DNA of 64,000 bases from Candidatus Helarchaeota archaeon (GTDB taxonomy: Archaea > Asgardarchaeota > Lokiarchaeia > Helarchaeales > HEL-GB-A). A program made the translations under genes and the position numbers. Of this stretch, positions 1 to 7,739 are shown one piece after another. The notes under the pieces were generated by a model. That model did not search any database. It saw only the letters and a list, made by a program, of their open reading frames with translations, and had not been told where the DNA came from. Location of the stretch: NCBI GenBank assembly GCA_016840125.1, contig JAEOSY010000385.1, positions 25,340-89,339 on the forward strand. The letters run 5' to 3'. Within the stretch, counting starts at the first letter, position 1. Each line of letters starts with the position of its first letter.

Positions 1-219
1 GAAGAACATAATAAACGGGAGAAAACCTGAATCTTCCAGCCCCTTTAGCAAGCCGTCTATTGCAACGTGAAAGGGACTCAGGATGAGGGGCACTAGAACA
101 AAAGCGTAAACGCCCATGATTGCGGCAATAATAGTGAATAGTAATTTTCGGTGGTTCCGGTATCGACTTGTCCAGAGGCGAATCTCATTTTTCGCGACAG
201 ATAACCAGAGGTGGGGCAT
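1..219 (-). CDS. ABC transporter permease, N-terminal part (cut by window edge)
   Basis: The first 73 codons of a minus-strand gene read from an ATG at 217-219 to the window edge without a stop. The N-terminus has a basic, Trp-containing stretch with the motif KNEIRLW, typical of the cytosolic start of ABC-2-type permeases, then a hydrophobic segment around residues 34-53 that would be the first membrane span. The ATG lies six bases after the stop of the ABC ATPase, so the two are almost certainly one transcript and one exporter. The substrate cannot be read. The permease class is inferred from context and hydropathy. Confidence 0.7.
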   Translation of the reverse strand, partial: MPHLWLSVAKNEIRLWTSRYRNHRKLLFTIIAAIMGVYAFVLVPLILSPFHVAIDGLLKGLEDSGFLPFIMFF

Positions 220-225
220 TTAATA

Positions 226-1056
226 TTATCTCCAAGCCAGCAGTTCCTTTTCGGTCGCTTTTTCACCAGCAAGTTTTAGATAAGCTTCTTCTAGAGTTTG
301 TGAACCTGTTTCAGCTAGGATTTCTGGGATGGTTCCCTCAAATAGTAATATTCCTTTAACGATGATACCGATGCGATCGCAGATCTCTTCCACGAGGGGA
401 AGCATATGGCTGCAAATGAATACAGTTTTTTCCACTTTCTTTGATAGTTCTTTTATCAAGTCTTTTACCATCTTAGAGGCCTCGGGGTCTAAATTGCTCG
501 TCGGCTCATCCAAGAATAGAATTGTGGGATCATTCACCAACGCCGAAGCGAGTAAGATCTTTTGCTTCATCCCTCTGCTATAAGTCTCGAGTAGATCGTT
601 ACGCCGCTCCTCTAGTCCGAACATTTCAATCAGTTCTTCAATCCGATCCTTTAAGATGGTTGGGGACACGTTATAGAGAGACCCCATGAATTCTAAAAAT
701 TCGACAGGGGTTAATTTGCCAAAAACACCTGGTTGTTCTGGTAATAAACCCGTGCGACCTTTGACCACTTCCGCATCGTTAATTTCCACACCGTCCACGG
801 AAGCGGTTCCATCTGTTGGTTTAATTATACAATTTAGTAACCTTACGGTCGTGGTCTTTCCAGCACCATTCGGTCCTAAAAGCCCAAAGGTAGTACCGTA
901 TTCAACATCTAACGTCAAACCATCGAGAGCGGTAATATCCCCAAATTTTTTCGTGAGTTTTTTCGTCCTAATCGCGTACCCAGACTTCAAATTCAGTTCA
1001 ACCTCAAAACGATAGATTATCTGGAGGAAAGAAATTTTCGTTTTTAAACATTTCAC
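226..1056 (-). CDS. ABC transporter ATP-binding protein (ABC-2 exporter type)
   Basis: The nucleotide-binding subunit of an ABC exporter shows a Walker A GPNGAGKTT, a signature motif in the form YSRGMKQK instead of LSGGQ, Walker B ILFLDEP and a switch histidine in CSHML. The domain order and the 276-residue length match the CcmA/NatA-like family that pairs with ABC-2 permeases. The N-terminal 22 residues look non-homologous. A TTG codon at residue 23, preceded by GAGGTTGA, is a plausible true start and would place the conserved region near the N-terminus. The permease begins six bases downstream. The family assignment is firm; the exported substrate is unknown. Confidence 0.92.
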   Translation of the reverse strand: MKCLKTKISFLQIIYRFEVELNLKSGYAIRTKKLTKKFGDITALDGLTLDVEYGTTFGLLGPNGAGKTTTVRLLNCIIKPTDGTASVDGVEINDAEVVKGRTGLLPEQPGVFGKLTPVEFLEFMGSLYNVSPTILKDRIEELIEMFGLEERRNDLLETYSRGMKQKILLASALVNDPTILFLDEPTSNLDPEASKMVKDLIKELSKKVEKTVFICSHMLPLVEEICDRIGIIVKGILLFEGTIPEILAETGSQTLEEAYLKLAGEKATEKELLAWR

Positions 1057-1094
1057 ATAAAAAAAATGGAAAAAACCATAACTTGAGTAAAAAT

Positions 1095-1105
1095 CTTATA
1101 TAATT
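1095..1105 (+). promoter_or_regulatory. TATA-box promoter of the first acyl-CoA synthetase gene
   Basis: The sequence cttatataatt begins 28 bases before the ATG at 1123. This is the spacing at which an archaeal TATA box would start transcription at or next to the start codon. No Shine-Dalgarno sequence precedes that ATG, which fits a leaderless mRNA. Confidence 0.6.
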
Positions 1106-1122
1106 TTTAAATTGTAATTTTG

Positions 1123-2586
1123 ATGTCCACCCTCCACGATTTGTATTATCCTAAAAGCGTTGCGATTATTGGGGCATCCCCGAACCTCTTGAATATGGGA
1201 AGTGCCTTTTTCATACAAGCAATAATTGAGATGAACTACGACGGAAAGGTGTATTACGTAAATCCTAAATATAAGGGGCAGGAAATAAATGGGGAAAAGA
1301 TTATCGGATCATTAGATGATTTGGATGAACGAATTGATGTAGTTTACTCATGTATCCGTGCGAGTTTGGTACCGGATCTGCTTAGACAGTGTGTGAGGCG
1401 AAAAGATAAATTTTTCATCTGTTTTACGTCGGGATTTTCTGAGATTTTAACTGAGGATGCCATTGCTCTTGAAAAAGAGTTGCTTTCAATAATAGAGGGA
1501 AGTTCTACGCGCATTGTGGGTCCAAATTGTCTTGGCCCGTATAATCCAGTAGTCCGGATCGGGTGGAACACCGGTATTTCAGCCAATCAGGATCAGAGGG
1601 GTAATGTAGCTTTCGCATCGCAGAGTGGAGGTCACGCCAGTGGGCTTTTAAGGGTTACGGAGGGGCGTGGGTTTTACTATACACTAGGATTAAGTTTCGG
1701 AAACCAGATTGATATTAATTGTTTAGATGTATTAACGTATTATGCATCGCATGAAGAAACCGAAGTCATCGCCTTATACTTGGAGGATACAGGAAGTGCT
1801 AGTGGATCTGACTTTTTTAAGAAACTACGAGAAGTCACACCACTGAAACCAGTCATCATTTGGAAAGGAGGTCAAACATCCAGCGGAGCTCGGGCAGCTG
1901 CGAGCCATACAGGTGCAATAGGGGGATCGTACCAAATATGGAAATCAATGACCAAGCAAGCTGGAGGGATTTTTGTTGAACAGAGTGAAGAGTTTTGGGA
2001 TATTATTCACTTATTATCAATTTTTATTCCTCAAAAGAAGATGAGGATGTGCAAGAGTCTTGGGCTTATAATACCTGGAGGCGGGAATTCTGTTGAGGCA
2101 ACCGATCTATTCACCCAACGCGGATTCAATGTTCCAGTTTTATCCCTAGACACACAACAGCAATTATCTACCCTTATGCCATCTGTAAACACCTCATTTA
2201 AAAATCCTGTGGATTTGGGGGCAAGTGGCACGATCGATCGGGTGTTTTTAAACAGCATAAAATATGTTTCAAATGATCCTAGTATCGATATAGTCATTAA
2301 TTATCAGCCGTTAGAGTGGATTGTGAATATGGAGGAGCGTTTTGCGGGTTCGGGTTATCCTGCATCAATAGCGAGATCTTTAGGACGGGTAATTAAAAAA
2401 ATTGAAAAACCGCTAATTCATCTAACCCCAATTCTAAGTTATGATACAAAAGTCGCAGAAATTTTTCCAAAATTTATAGAAATTCTCAGAAAGAGAGGGA
2501 TTCCGCATTTTCTATCCATGGAACGCTTGGCGGTAGCTCTCACCCATCTCAATGAGTATATTCACTTTTTGAACCGCCGAAAATGA
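1123..2586 (+). CDS. NDP-forming acyl-CoA synthetase, alpha subunit (CoA-binding/CoA-ligase)
   Basis: The protein matches the alpha subunit of ADP-forming acetate/acyl-CoA ligase. It has an N-terminal CoA-binding Rossmann domain (SVAIIGAS near residue 13), a succinyl-CoA-ligase-like domain and the phosphohistidine loop ASHTGAIGGS with His262. The enzyme family converts an acyl-CoA, ADP and phosphate to acid, CoA and ATP, giving substrate-level phosphorylation in anaerobic archaea. An ATP-grasp beta subunit is required but none is encoded nearby, so the partner must lie elsewhere. I chose ATG 1123 because of the TATA box; a TTG directly before it is possible. A close paralogue follows. Confidence 0.88.
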   Translation: MSTLHDLYYPKSVAIIGASPNLLNMGSAFFIQAIIEMNYDGKVYYVNPKYKGQEINGEKIIGSLDDLDERIDVVYSCIRASLVPDLLRQCVRRKDKFFICFTSGFSEILTEDAIALEKELLSIIEGSSTRIVGPNCLGPYNPVVRIGWNTGISANQDQRGNVAFASQSGGHASGLLRVTEGRGFYYTLGLSFGNQIDINCLDVLTYYASHEETEVIALYLEDTGSASGSDFFKKLREVTPLKPVIIWKGGQTSSGARAAASHTGAIGGSYQIWKSMTKQAGGIFVEQSEEFWDIIHLLSIFIPQKKMRMCKSLGLIIPGGGNSVEATDLFTQRGFNVPVLSLDTQQQLSTLMPSVNTSFKNPVDLGASGTIDRVFLNSIKYVSNDPSIDIVINYQPLEWIVNMEERFAGSGYPASIARSLGRVIKKIEKPLIHLTPILSYDTKVAEIFPKFIEILRKRGIPHFLSMERLAVALTHLNEYIHFLNRRK

Positions 2587-2619
2587 CCAAATCTGGATTA
2601 AAACTGCTATAACACAACG

Positions 2620-2629
2620 CTTAAATAAA
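2620..2629 (+). promoter_or_regulatory. TATA-box promoter of the second acyl-CoA synthetase gene
   Basis: The sequence cttaaataaa starts 31 bases before the ATG at 2651. It gives the second paralogue its own promoter with a very short or absent leader, so the two genes are probably transcribed independently although they are tandem copies. Confidence 0.55.
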
Positions 2630-2650
2630 TTTCTTAGTTACTTTTAGGTG

Positions 2651-4144
2651 ATGGTTACCGCAAAAAAAGCAAGTGGAGAAATAAAACCCTTGATGGAGTA
2701 CAACTCCCCACTAGATTACCTCTTTTATGCGCAAAATGTTACCATTGTGGGTGCAAGCCGGAACCCAAATTTTGGTACGGGGTTTTTCCTTTCTGCATTC
2801 AGGCATAGTAACTATGCAAACCCAGTATATCTTGTTAATCCCAAATATGCGGGACAAGAGATAAGGGGATATCCAGTCTATTCGTCAATTTCCGATATTT
2901 CAGATGAGCTGGATTATGTCATTTGTGGTATCAAAGCAAAACTTGTTCCCAATTTAATCCAGGAATGTGTGGAAAAAAAGGTAAAATATGTCTGTGTCTT
3001 TTCATCTGGATTTTCGGAACTACAAACATCCAAAGCTAAAAATCTTGAACAGGAATTATTGGATATTACTCGGGGGTCGATTACGCGATTAATAGGGCCG
3101 AATTGCCTCGGAGCACTCTGTGTAAAATCAGGGATCACCTATAATCCAGTCTATTCGAAGCGTGAGGGAAATATTGCTTTTGCGTCTCAGAGTGGGGGGA
3201 TTGCAGTGAATATGTGCGAAATCCAGCCCCAATTATCACTCTATTATAGTAAAGGGATTAGTTTTGGAAACCAAATTGATCTTAATTGTTTAGATTTGCT
3301 TTCGTATTATGGGAAAGATCCTGATACTGACGTTATTGGTATGTACTTAGAATCGCTAGGGAATGCGGATGGAAACAAATTTTTTCAAACAATGCGGGAT
3401 GTCACTAAATATAAACCCGTGGTTATTTGGAAGGGGGGGCAAACGGAGTTTGGAGCACGCGCAGCAGCGAGTCATACAGGGGCAATGGCAGGTTCCTTTA
3501 AAATTTGGAAGACGGCGGTTAAACAAGCCGGTGGTACATTTGTTACTAAAAGTCTGGAATTTTGGGATACACTGCAATTATTTTCTAGAATCATACCGAA
3601 CAAGCGCTTACCTAGAGGAAACAAGGTGGGGTTAATTGTGGCAGGGGGAGGCGCCTCAGTCGAATTAACGGATACGTTAAGTAGCAAGGGGTTTGTAATT
3701 CCAGAATTCAAACCCGAGATCCAAGCAAAACTACAAAAAATCTTCCCACGGGAAAATACCTCAGTGCGAAATCCGGTAGATACCGGGGCTATGGGTATGA
3801 TAATTGATACGATTATTAAGTCATTGAAAATTATGGACACAGATCCGGATCTTGATCTTATAGGGTTTTACACCCCAATTAATTGGCTATCCCAAGTCGA
3901 AAGACAGGGGGCTACTGGGTACATGGCGTCTATCTCTCGTTCATTAGGACGGGTTGCTAAAAAAATGGACAAGCTCTTTTTCGTGATCTGCCCCATCGTA
4001 GAAATGACTGAATTTAATGCAAGAGTTTCCTTAACTTTTAAGGATGCCTTGTGGAAAAAATATGTCCCCCATTTCGAGAGTATCGCCCGGGCTGCGACCG
4101 CCTTAACCCACGCAATTCATTATTCTGAAATTAGGGACAAGTGA
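2651..4144 (+). CDS. NDP-forming acyl-CoA synthetase, alpha subunit, second copy
   Basis: This tandem paralogue of the preceding gene keeps the same architecture and most motifs, including VTIVGASR in the CoA-binding domain, ASQSGG, and the active-site loop ASHTGAMAGS with His275. It also lacks an adjacent ATP-grasp beta subunit. About ten residues of extra N-terminus precede the CoA domain. GTG at 2648 or ATG at 2651 could be the start. The two copies differ in many positions, so this is an old duplication and probably means different acyl substrates. The substrate itself cannot be inferred. Confidence 0.87.
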   Translation: MVTAKKASGEIKPLMEYNSPLDYLFYAQNVTIVGASRNPNFGTGFFLSAFRHSNYANPVYLVNPKYAGQEIRGYPVYSSISDISDELDYVICGIKAKLVPNLIQECVEKKVKYVCVFSSGFSELQTSKAKNLEQELLDITRGSITRLIGPNCLGALCVKSGITYNPVYSKREGNIAFASQSGGIAVNMCEIQPQLSLYYSKGISFGNQIDLNCLDLLSYYGKDPDTDVIGMYLESLGNADGNKFFQTMRDVTKYKPVVIWKGGQTEFGARAAASHTGAMAGSFKIWKTAVKQAGGTFVTKSLEFWDTLQLFSRIIPNKRLPRGNKVGLIVAGGGASVELTDTLSSKGFVIPEFKPEIQAKLQKIFPRENTSVRNPVDTGAMGMIIDTIIKSLKIMDTDPDLDLIGFYTPINWLSQVERQGATGYMASISRSLGRVAKKMDKLFFVICPIVEMTEFNARVSLTFKDALWKKYVPHFESIARAATALTHAIHYSEIRDK

Positions 4145-4175
4145 AATAAAATCAAAGCAATATAAATCTCTTGTT

Positions 4176-5141
4176 TTATTCAGCCTTCCGAGTTAAACCA
4201 GACCATTGCACGTTTGGTACTCCGGTAGATTTGGCAATCTCGTAAAAATACTCCATTTCATCCTTTGTCAGGAGCTTAAAATCTTTGCACACCCAATCCC
4301 AATCCATTCGTTCATATTTAGCGCTGGCGAGATTATTAAAAGCTAGCAGATCCCACCGTGAAATCTTATTTCCCAACCCTTCGACAATGAATTCCCCAAT
4401 ACGTTGGATATTTTGCTCAGTAGCTGTATATTTTGGGATAAGAGGAGTGCGAATCCACATTTCTTTCCCCAAGGATTCAAGCTTGTTCGCGAGCCAAATT
4501 GCATTCTGGAGTATCTTCTCATTTGAGACGCCTGTGAATTCCTCATGCTTGGTGCTATCGATTATCTTCAGGTCGAAAAGGACGAGATCGACATAGGGAA
4601 TTAATTTTTCATAGGTTTCTTTGGATGCATAGCCACAGGTATCGATAGCGGTATGAAAGCCAGCCTCTTTGCACTTTTGAAGAAACTTCAAGATAAAATC
4701 GGGTTGGAGGGTGGGCTCACCACCAGAAACCGTGATACCCCCCTTGGATTTTTCGTAGTAAACCTTATCCTTTTCGACTTCATGGAATAAATCCTCTAAG
4801 CTCCGATGTTCTCCGAGTTTACGTAAAGCAGTGGAGGGGCATTCATCGACACAGGTGCCGCAACACTTACATTTAGCCCGGTCAATATGGATCCCCGTCT
4901 TATCAAGCTTGATCGCGCGCTGGGGACATATTTCAACGCAGCTCTTGCATCCAATACACTTGGATTTGAACCACTGAATGGAAGGGTCTTTAAATATAGA
5001 TTCCGGATTATGGCACCAGACACATTTCAAAGGGCAGAGCTTAAAAAATACGGTCGTTCTGATGCCTGGACCATCCTCAGTGCTCATCTTTTGGATCTGA
5101 AAGATATATCCAGAAGCTGATTCAGCCATTATCAATCGCAC
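4176..5141 (-). CDS. Glycyl-radical-enzyme activating protein (radical SAM, PflA-like)
   Basis: A radical SAM activase of the PflA type. It has the motif GPGIRTTVFFKLCPLKCVWC with the C-x3-C-x2-C cluster ligands, a two-cluster ferredoxin insert (CIGCKSCVEICP and CKCCGTCVDECP) typical of activases other than pyruvate formate-lyase activase, and the SAM-binding GGEPTLQ. Its family role is to place the glycyl radical on a partner enzyme. No glycyl radical enzyme lies in the window, so the partner is unknown. The next genes on this strand are an acyl-CoA-binding protein and a Cys-rich protein, suggesting a shared transcript. The first four codons (GTG start) may be leader; ATG 5129 is an alternative. 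Confidence 0.88.
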   Translation of the reverse strand: MRLIMAESASGYIFQIQKMSTEDGPGIRTTVFFKLCPLKCVWCHNPESIFKDPSIQWFKSKCIGCKSCVEICPQRAIKLDKTGIHIDRAKCKCCGTCVDECPSTALRKLGEHRSLEDLFHEVEKDKVYYEKSKGGITVSGGEPTLQPDFILKFLQKCKEAGFHTAIDTCGYASKETYEKLIPYVDLVLFDLKIIDSTKHEEFTGVSNEKILQNAIWLANKLESLGKEMWIRTPLIPKYTATEQNIQRIGEFIVEGLGNKISRWDLLAFNNLASAKYERMDWDWVCKDFKLLTKDEMEYFYEIAKSTGVPNVQWSGLTRKAE

Positions 5142-5150
5142 TTATCAAGT

Positions 5151-5435
5151 TTATTTTTGTTCTAGCTTAGTAATTAGTGCAATATATTCTTTCATTGCAT
5201 CTACTTTGGACATTCCTTTCCGTTTTGTCCATTCATCGAATTTCGCACGAGCTCGGACCTTCATACGTCCCGGTCGGTCGCCAGTGGCATCACCGAACTG
5301 CGCCTGTTTAAAAAAACTGTATAACTCTAGCTGAACATTGACGGACTGTTTCGGGAGCTTATCGCTTCTGGCAACCGCGTCTTTAAAATCCGCTTCAAGT
5401 TTTTTCATTTCTTCTACAGACATATTAACAGTCAC
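5151..5435 (-). CDS. Acyl-CoA-binding protein (ACBP)
   Basis: A complete 94-residue ACBP. Signature positions are LYSFFKQAQFGDATG, DRPG, KFDEW and the C-terminal SKVDAMKEYIALI, matching the four-helix fold that binds medium- and long-chain acyl-CoA in the cytosol. ACBP is mainly known from eukaryotes and some bacteria; archaeal copies are uncommon and known from Asgard genomes. It lies between the radical activase and the DUF2769-like gene with gaps of about ten bases or less, so co-transcription is likely. It may buffer acyl-CoAs made or used by the nearby CoA ligases; that link is inference. The start may be GTG 5435 or ATG 5423. Confidence 0.9.
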   Translation of the reverse strand: MTVNMSVEEMKKLEADFKDAVARSDKLPKQSVNVQLELYSFFKQAQFGDATGDRPGRMKVRARAKFDEWTKRKGMSKVDAMKEYIALITKLEQK

Positions 5436-5440
5436 ATTCC

Positions 5441-5758
5441 TTATTTTTCAGCTTGGGAGAGTTCTAGTGCGCTACCACCAGTGCAGTAATACTCCCAGCG
5501 GAGACTCATGGTTTTAGCAATTGGACATTGTCCACATATACACCCTTTTTTTTCTTTTATCACGGAGATCTTCCCGATCATACAAAACCCAAGGGATGTA
5601 TCGCCAGTTCCCACATAACTTGGGCATTTACCGCAATAGTCTTTACACGTATAGATGACTTGTTCACGATTCTCTCGCTTCTGTCTCTCGGATAATTTAC
5701 CGTATATCATCTGTAATTTTTGCTCAAAAGTGAGGTTCTTAAAATCTTCTTCTGACAT
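5441..5758 (-). CDS. Cys-rich DUF2769-like protein
   Basis: A small protein of about 105 residues with regularly spaced cysteines: CKDYCGKCPSY, then GFCMIGK, GCICGQCPIAK and a final YYCTGGSALE. This pattern is that of DUF2769, a family of presumed metal- or Fe-S-binding proteins from methanogens and other anaerobes with no proven function. I chose ATG 5758 because AGGTG lies seven bases before it; a GTG three codons upstream is possible. It directly precedes the ACBP gene. Confidence 0.75.
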   Translation of the reverse strand: MSEEDFKNLTFEQKLQMIYGKLSERQKRENREQVIYTCKDYCGKCPSYVGTGDTSLGFCMIGKISVIKEKKGCICGQCPIAKTMSLRWEYYCTGGSALELSQAEK

Positions 5759-5814
5759 TTCTAACACCTATTTCTTGTTCTTTATGTTACTTTCTACATA
5801 GAATAAATTTTTGT

Positions 5815-6285
5815 TCATTCTTTTAAACGGTTTTCTGGAAAAGAAATGCCATAAGTCTCAACTAAACTTTTAAAAGTGTCCAATTCAGCTTGTGCATGCT
5901 TCTTAATTCTTCTTCTCATTAAGTTTAGGATGATTCTCACAAGGATTGATTTAGCTGTACCATTCCAAACCATGGAGATTTTAGTACCCTTCGGAATTTC
6001 CTCAAATATTGTTTCAACTTCGATATTCATGCCTTGGCCCGTAACTTGGGATAAGATCCGCTTTCTAGATTCATATTCAAGCAGCTTATCTTCTAAAATA
6101 TAGGAACGCCCTTTCTCCAAATAGTATAAGTGTGCGATCGCGCCCACTTCTCCAAAGGTACCTTGAATCACTTCCACTTTTTCTAAATACTTTGTATAGT
6201 GTAGCATATTGTCTGGATCTTTAAATGCGTTCCACACAATATCAGGAGGTTCATTAATATCGCTGTTTATTTTAAATTTTACCAT
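5815..6285 (-). CDS. SRPBCC/START-like ligand-binding protein (polyketide cyclase family)
   Basis: About 156 residues with the order expected of the SRPBCC fold: an opening beta strand and PDIVWNAFKDPDNM helix, central strands (VGAIAHLYYLEKGR) and a long C-terminal helix from about residue 120. These proteins bind hydrophobic ligands in a deep pocket, and some are cyclases or lipid carriers. The ligand is not predictable. ATG at 6285 is preferred over the GTG three codons upstream. It is the first gene of the minus-strand group running into the DUF2769-like, ACBP and activase genes. Confidence 0.7.
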   Translation of the reverse strand: MVKFKINSDINEPPDIVWNAFKDPDNMLHYTKYLEKVEVIQGTFGEVGAIAHLYYLEKGRSYILEDKLLEYESRKRILSQVTGQGMNIEVETIFEEIPKGTKISMVWNGTAKSILVRIILNLMRRRIKKHAQAELDTFKSLVETYGISFPENRLKE

Positions 6286-6410
6286 TTCCAACACTATAAA
6301 ATCTTTTTAACCATAAACTTTAACATACTATCCGAATTTCTGTCTATTAAAGTGTTTTAGTGCACTCCCAAAATCCGCTGGAAATAATTTCATGTAATAA
6401 TGGTTGGTAT

Positions 6411-7589
6411 TCACCGTAAATTAAAAAATTTTGTATTGCGACCGCAACCAACACTAATTATACGGTCAGGTGTAACTTTTCCAGTTTCATCATGGGTAAA
6501 ATCCAAATAAACGCCTTTGATACATTCTTCGACAGTCAATCCTAAATCTTCAGCGTGAATTCTATTACCTGGAGGGAATGTTCGAGTCAAATTCGATTCA
6601 TCCTTCCATATTTTTTTACTTTTAAATTTTGGCATTTCACACCCCAAACTTTGAAAAGGTGTAACAATCCCTTCGGTTTGATATTTTTCTTTAAGAAATT
6701 CTAAGGTAGCGGGTAGATATTCGCCTACAATTGACCATGCCTCCGCCTCAACTGGCTGAAGGTATAAGTTCATCCCAGTACTTAGCCCAGCAATTCTTTG
6801 AATGAAACCAGCTCTGCCTAAGTACATAAAAGTGTTCATCATTGCAGGAAATGGATGGAAGGCGAACATAAAATCGCCCAAATCATAAAATAATTTCGCT
6901 GCTAATCCATCAAAAAGGGTACCTGCGACTTCATAATTGGAGGATTCTAATAGTAGATTAAGGACACCTGATACCCATATTAATCCAAGAGAAAAGGACG
7001 AATTTTGCCATTGGGGAGTCCGTTCGTTACGGATGTCGCGAAGTACATCTATAAATTTACTTCCAGAATCATTAAAACTGCGACATCGTTTAACCATCTC
7101 ACGTAATTTATAACCATACCTCTGATGGCGCCGATTCAACAATTCATCATCCCTTGGTACGAGCCACCAATCGACAGGAATCCCATCTTCAACATGTACA
7201 TTTAAAATAAATAAAACATCTTGAGTCGTATCATCAATTATAATAAATGGAATGTCGACTGATTGACCATATAACATAATAACCATTCCAGTCTGTAGGT
7301 CAGTCCTCACAGTCATTACTGGTGGTGAAGCGGCATAGCACAAAGTTTTTTCGGGATGTTTAATCTCTCCTTCTTGCACTGCTTTGATGGTAAAAATAGA
7401 TTCATTTAACCGAACATTACCTAGCTCATATATAATATCGGTAAAAATTTGAAAATTTTTATCTAATGCGTCCCAACCATGCTTCTTATAAAAATTCCAT
7501 ATATTTAAACCCAATGGAATAAATCGTTTAGTTCTGATATCATCAGATATCTCTCCTAATGAATGCTGAGACTTTGGCTGTTCAGTCAT
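6411..7589 (-). CDS. Unknown-function protein, RNERTPQW family, copy 1
   Basis: I do not recognise this family. Two full paralogues lie in the window (9700-11025 and 19109-20278). All share an N-terminal GEISDD/GSIPDD motif, a block around residues 125-150 (VEDGIPVDWW), a basic RRHQRYG/RRHHKHG, RNERTPQW around residue 190, an NYEV/NYEG segment and a C-terminal acidic module ending near a conserved FTHDE or equivalent. There is no signal peptide or membrane span, so it is probably cytosolic. The conserved charged, Trp and Asp residues suggest an enzyme or a large binding fold, but I cannot assign one. A strong GGGGGAAATGA precedes the ATG. Confidence 0.85.
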   Translation of the reverse strand: MTEQPKSQHSLGEISDDIRTKRFIPLGLNIWNFYKKHGWDALDKNFQIFTDIIYELGNVRLNESIFTIKAVQEGEIKHPEKTLCYAASPPVMTVRTDLQTGMVIMLYGQSVDIPFIIIDDTTQDVLFILNVHVEDGIPVDWWLVPRDDELLNRRHQRYGYKLREMVKRCRSFNDSGSKFIDVLRDIRNERTPQWQNSSFSLGLIWVSGVLNLLLESSNYEVAGTLFDGLAAKLFYDLGDFMFAFHPFPAMMNTFMYLGRAGFIQRIAGLSTGMNLYLQPVEAEAWSIVGEYLPATLEFLKEKYQTEGIVTPFQSLGCEMPKFKSKKIWKDESNLTRTFPPGNRIHAEDLGLTVEECIKGVYLDFTHDETGKVTPDRIISVGCGRNTKFFNLR

Positions 7590-7739
7590 TTCATTTCCCC
7601 CGTTTTATGATCAATTCTTAACCTTGAATAACCTTTCTATCTGGAAATGGAGGTTACTTCAAAATTGAGTCTTAATACTTTTTAAACCTCAAATGACAAA
7701 TAAGAAATTGAAACAATTTTTTAAGATAGAGGGAATAAA

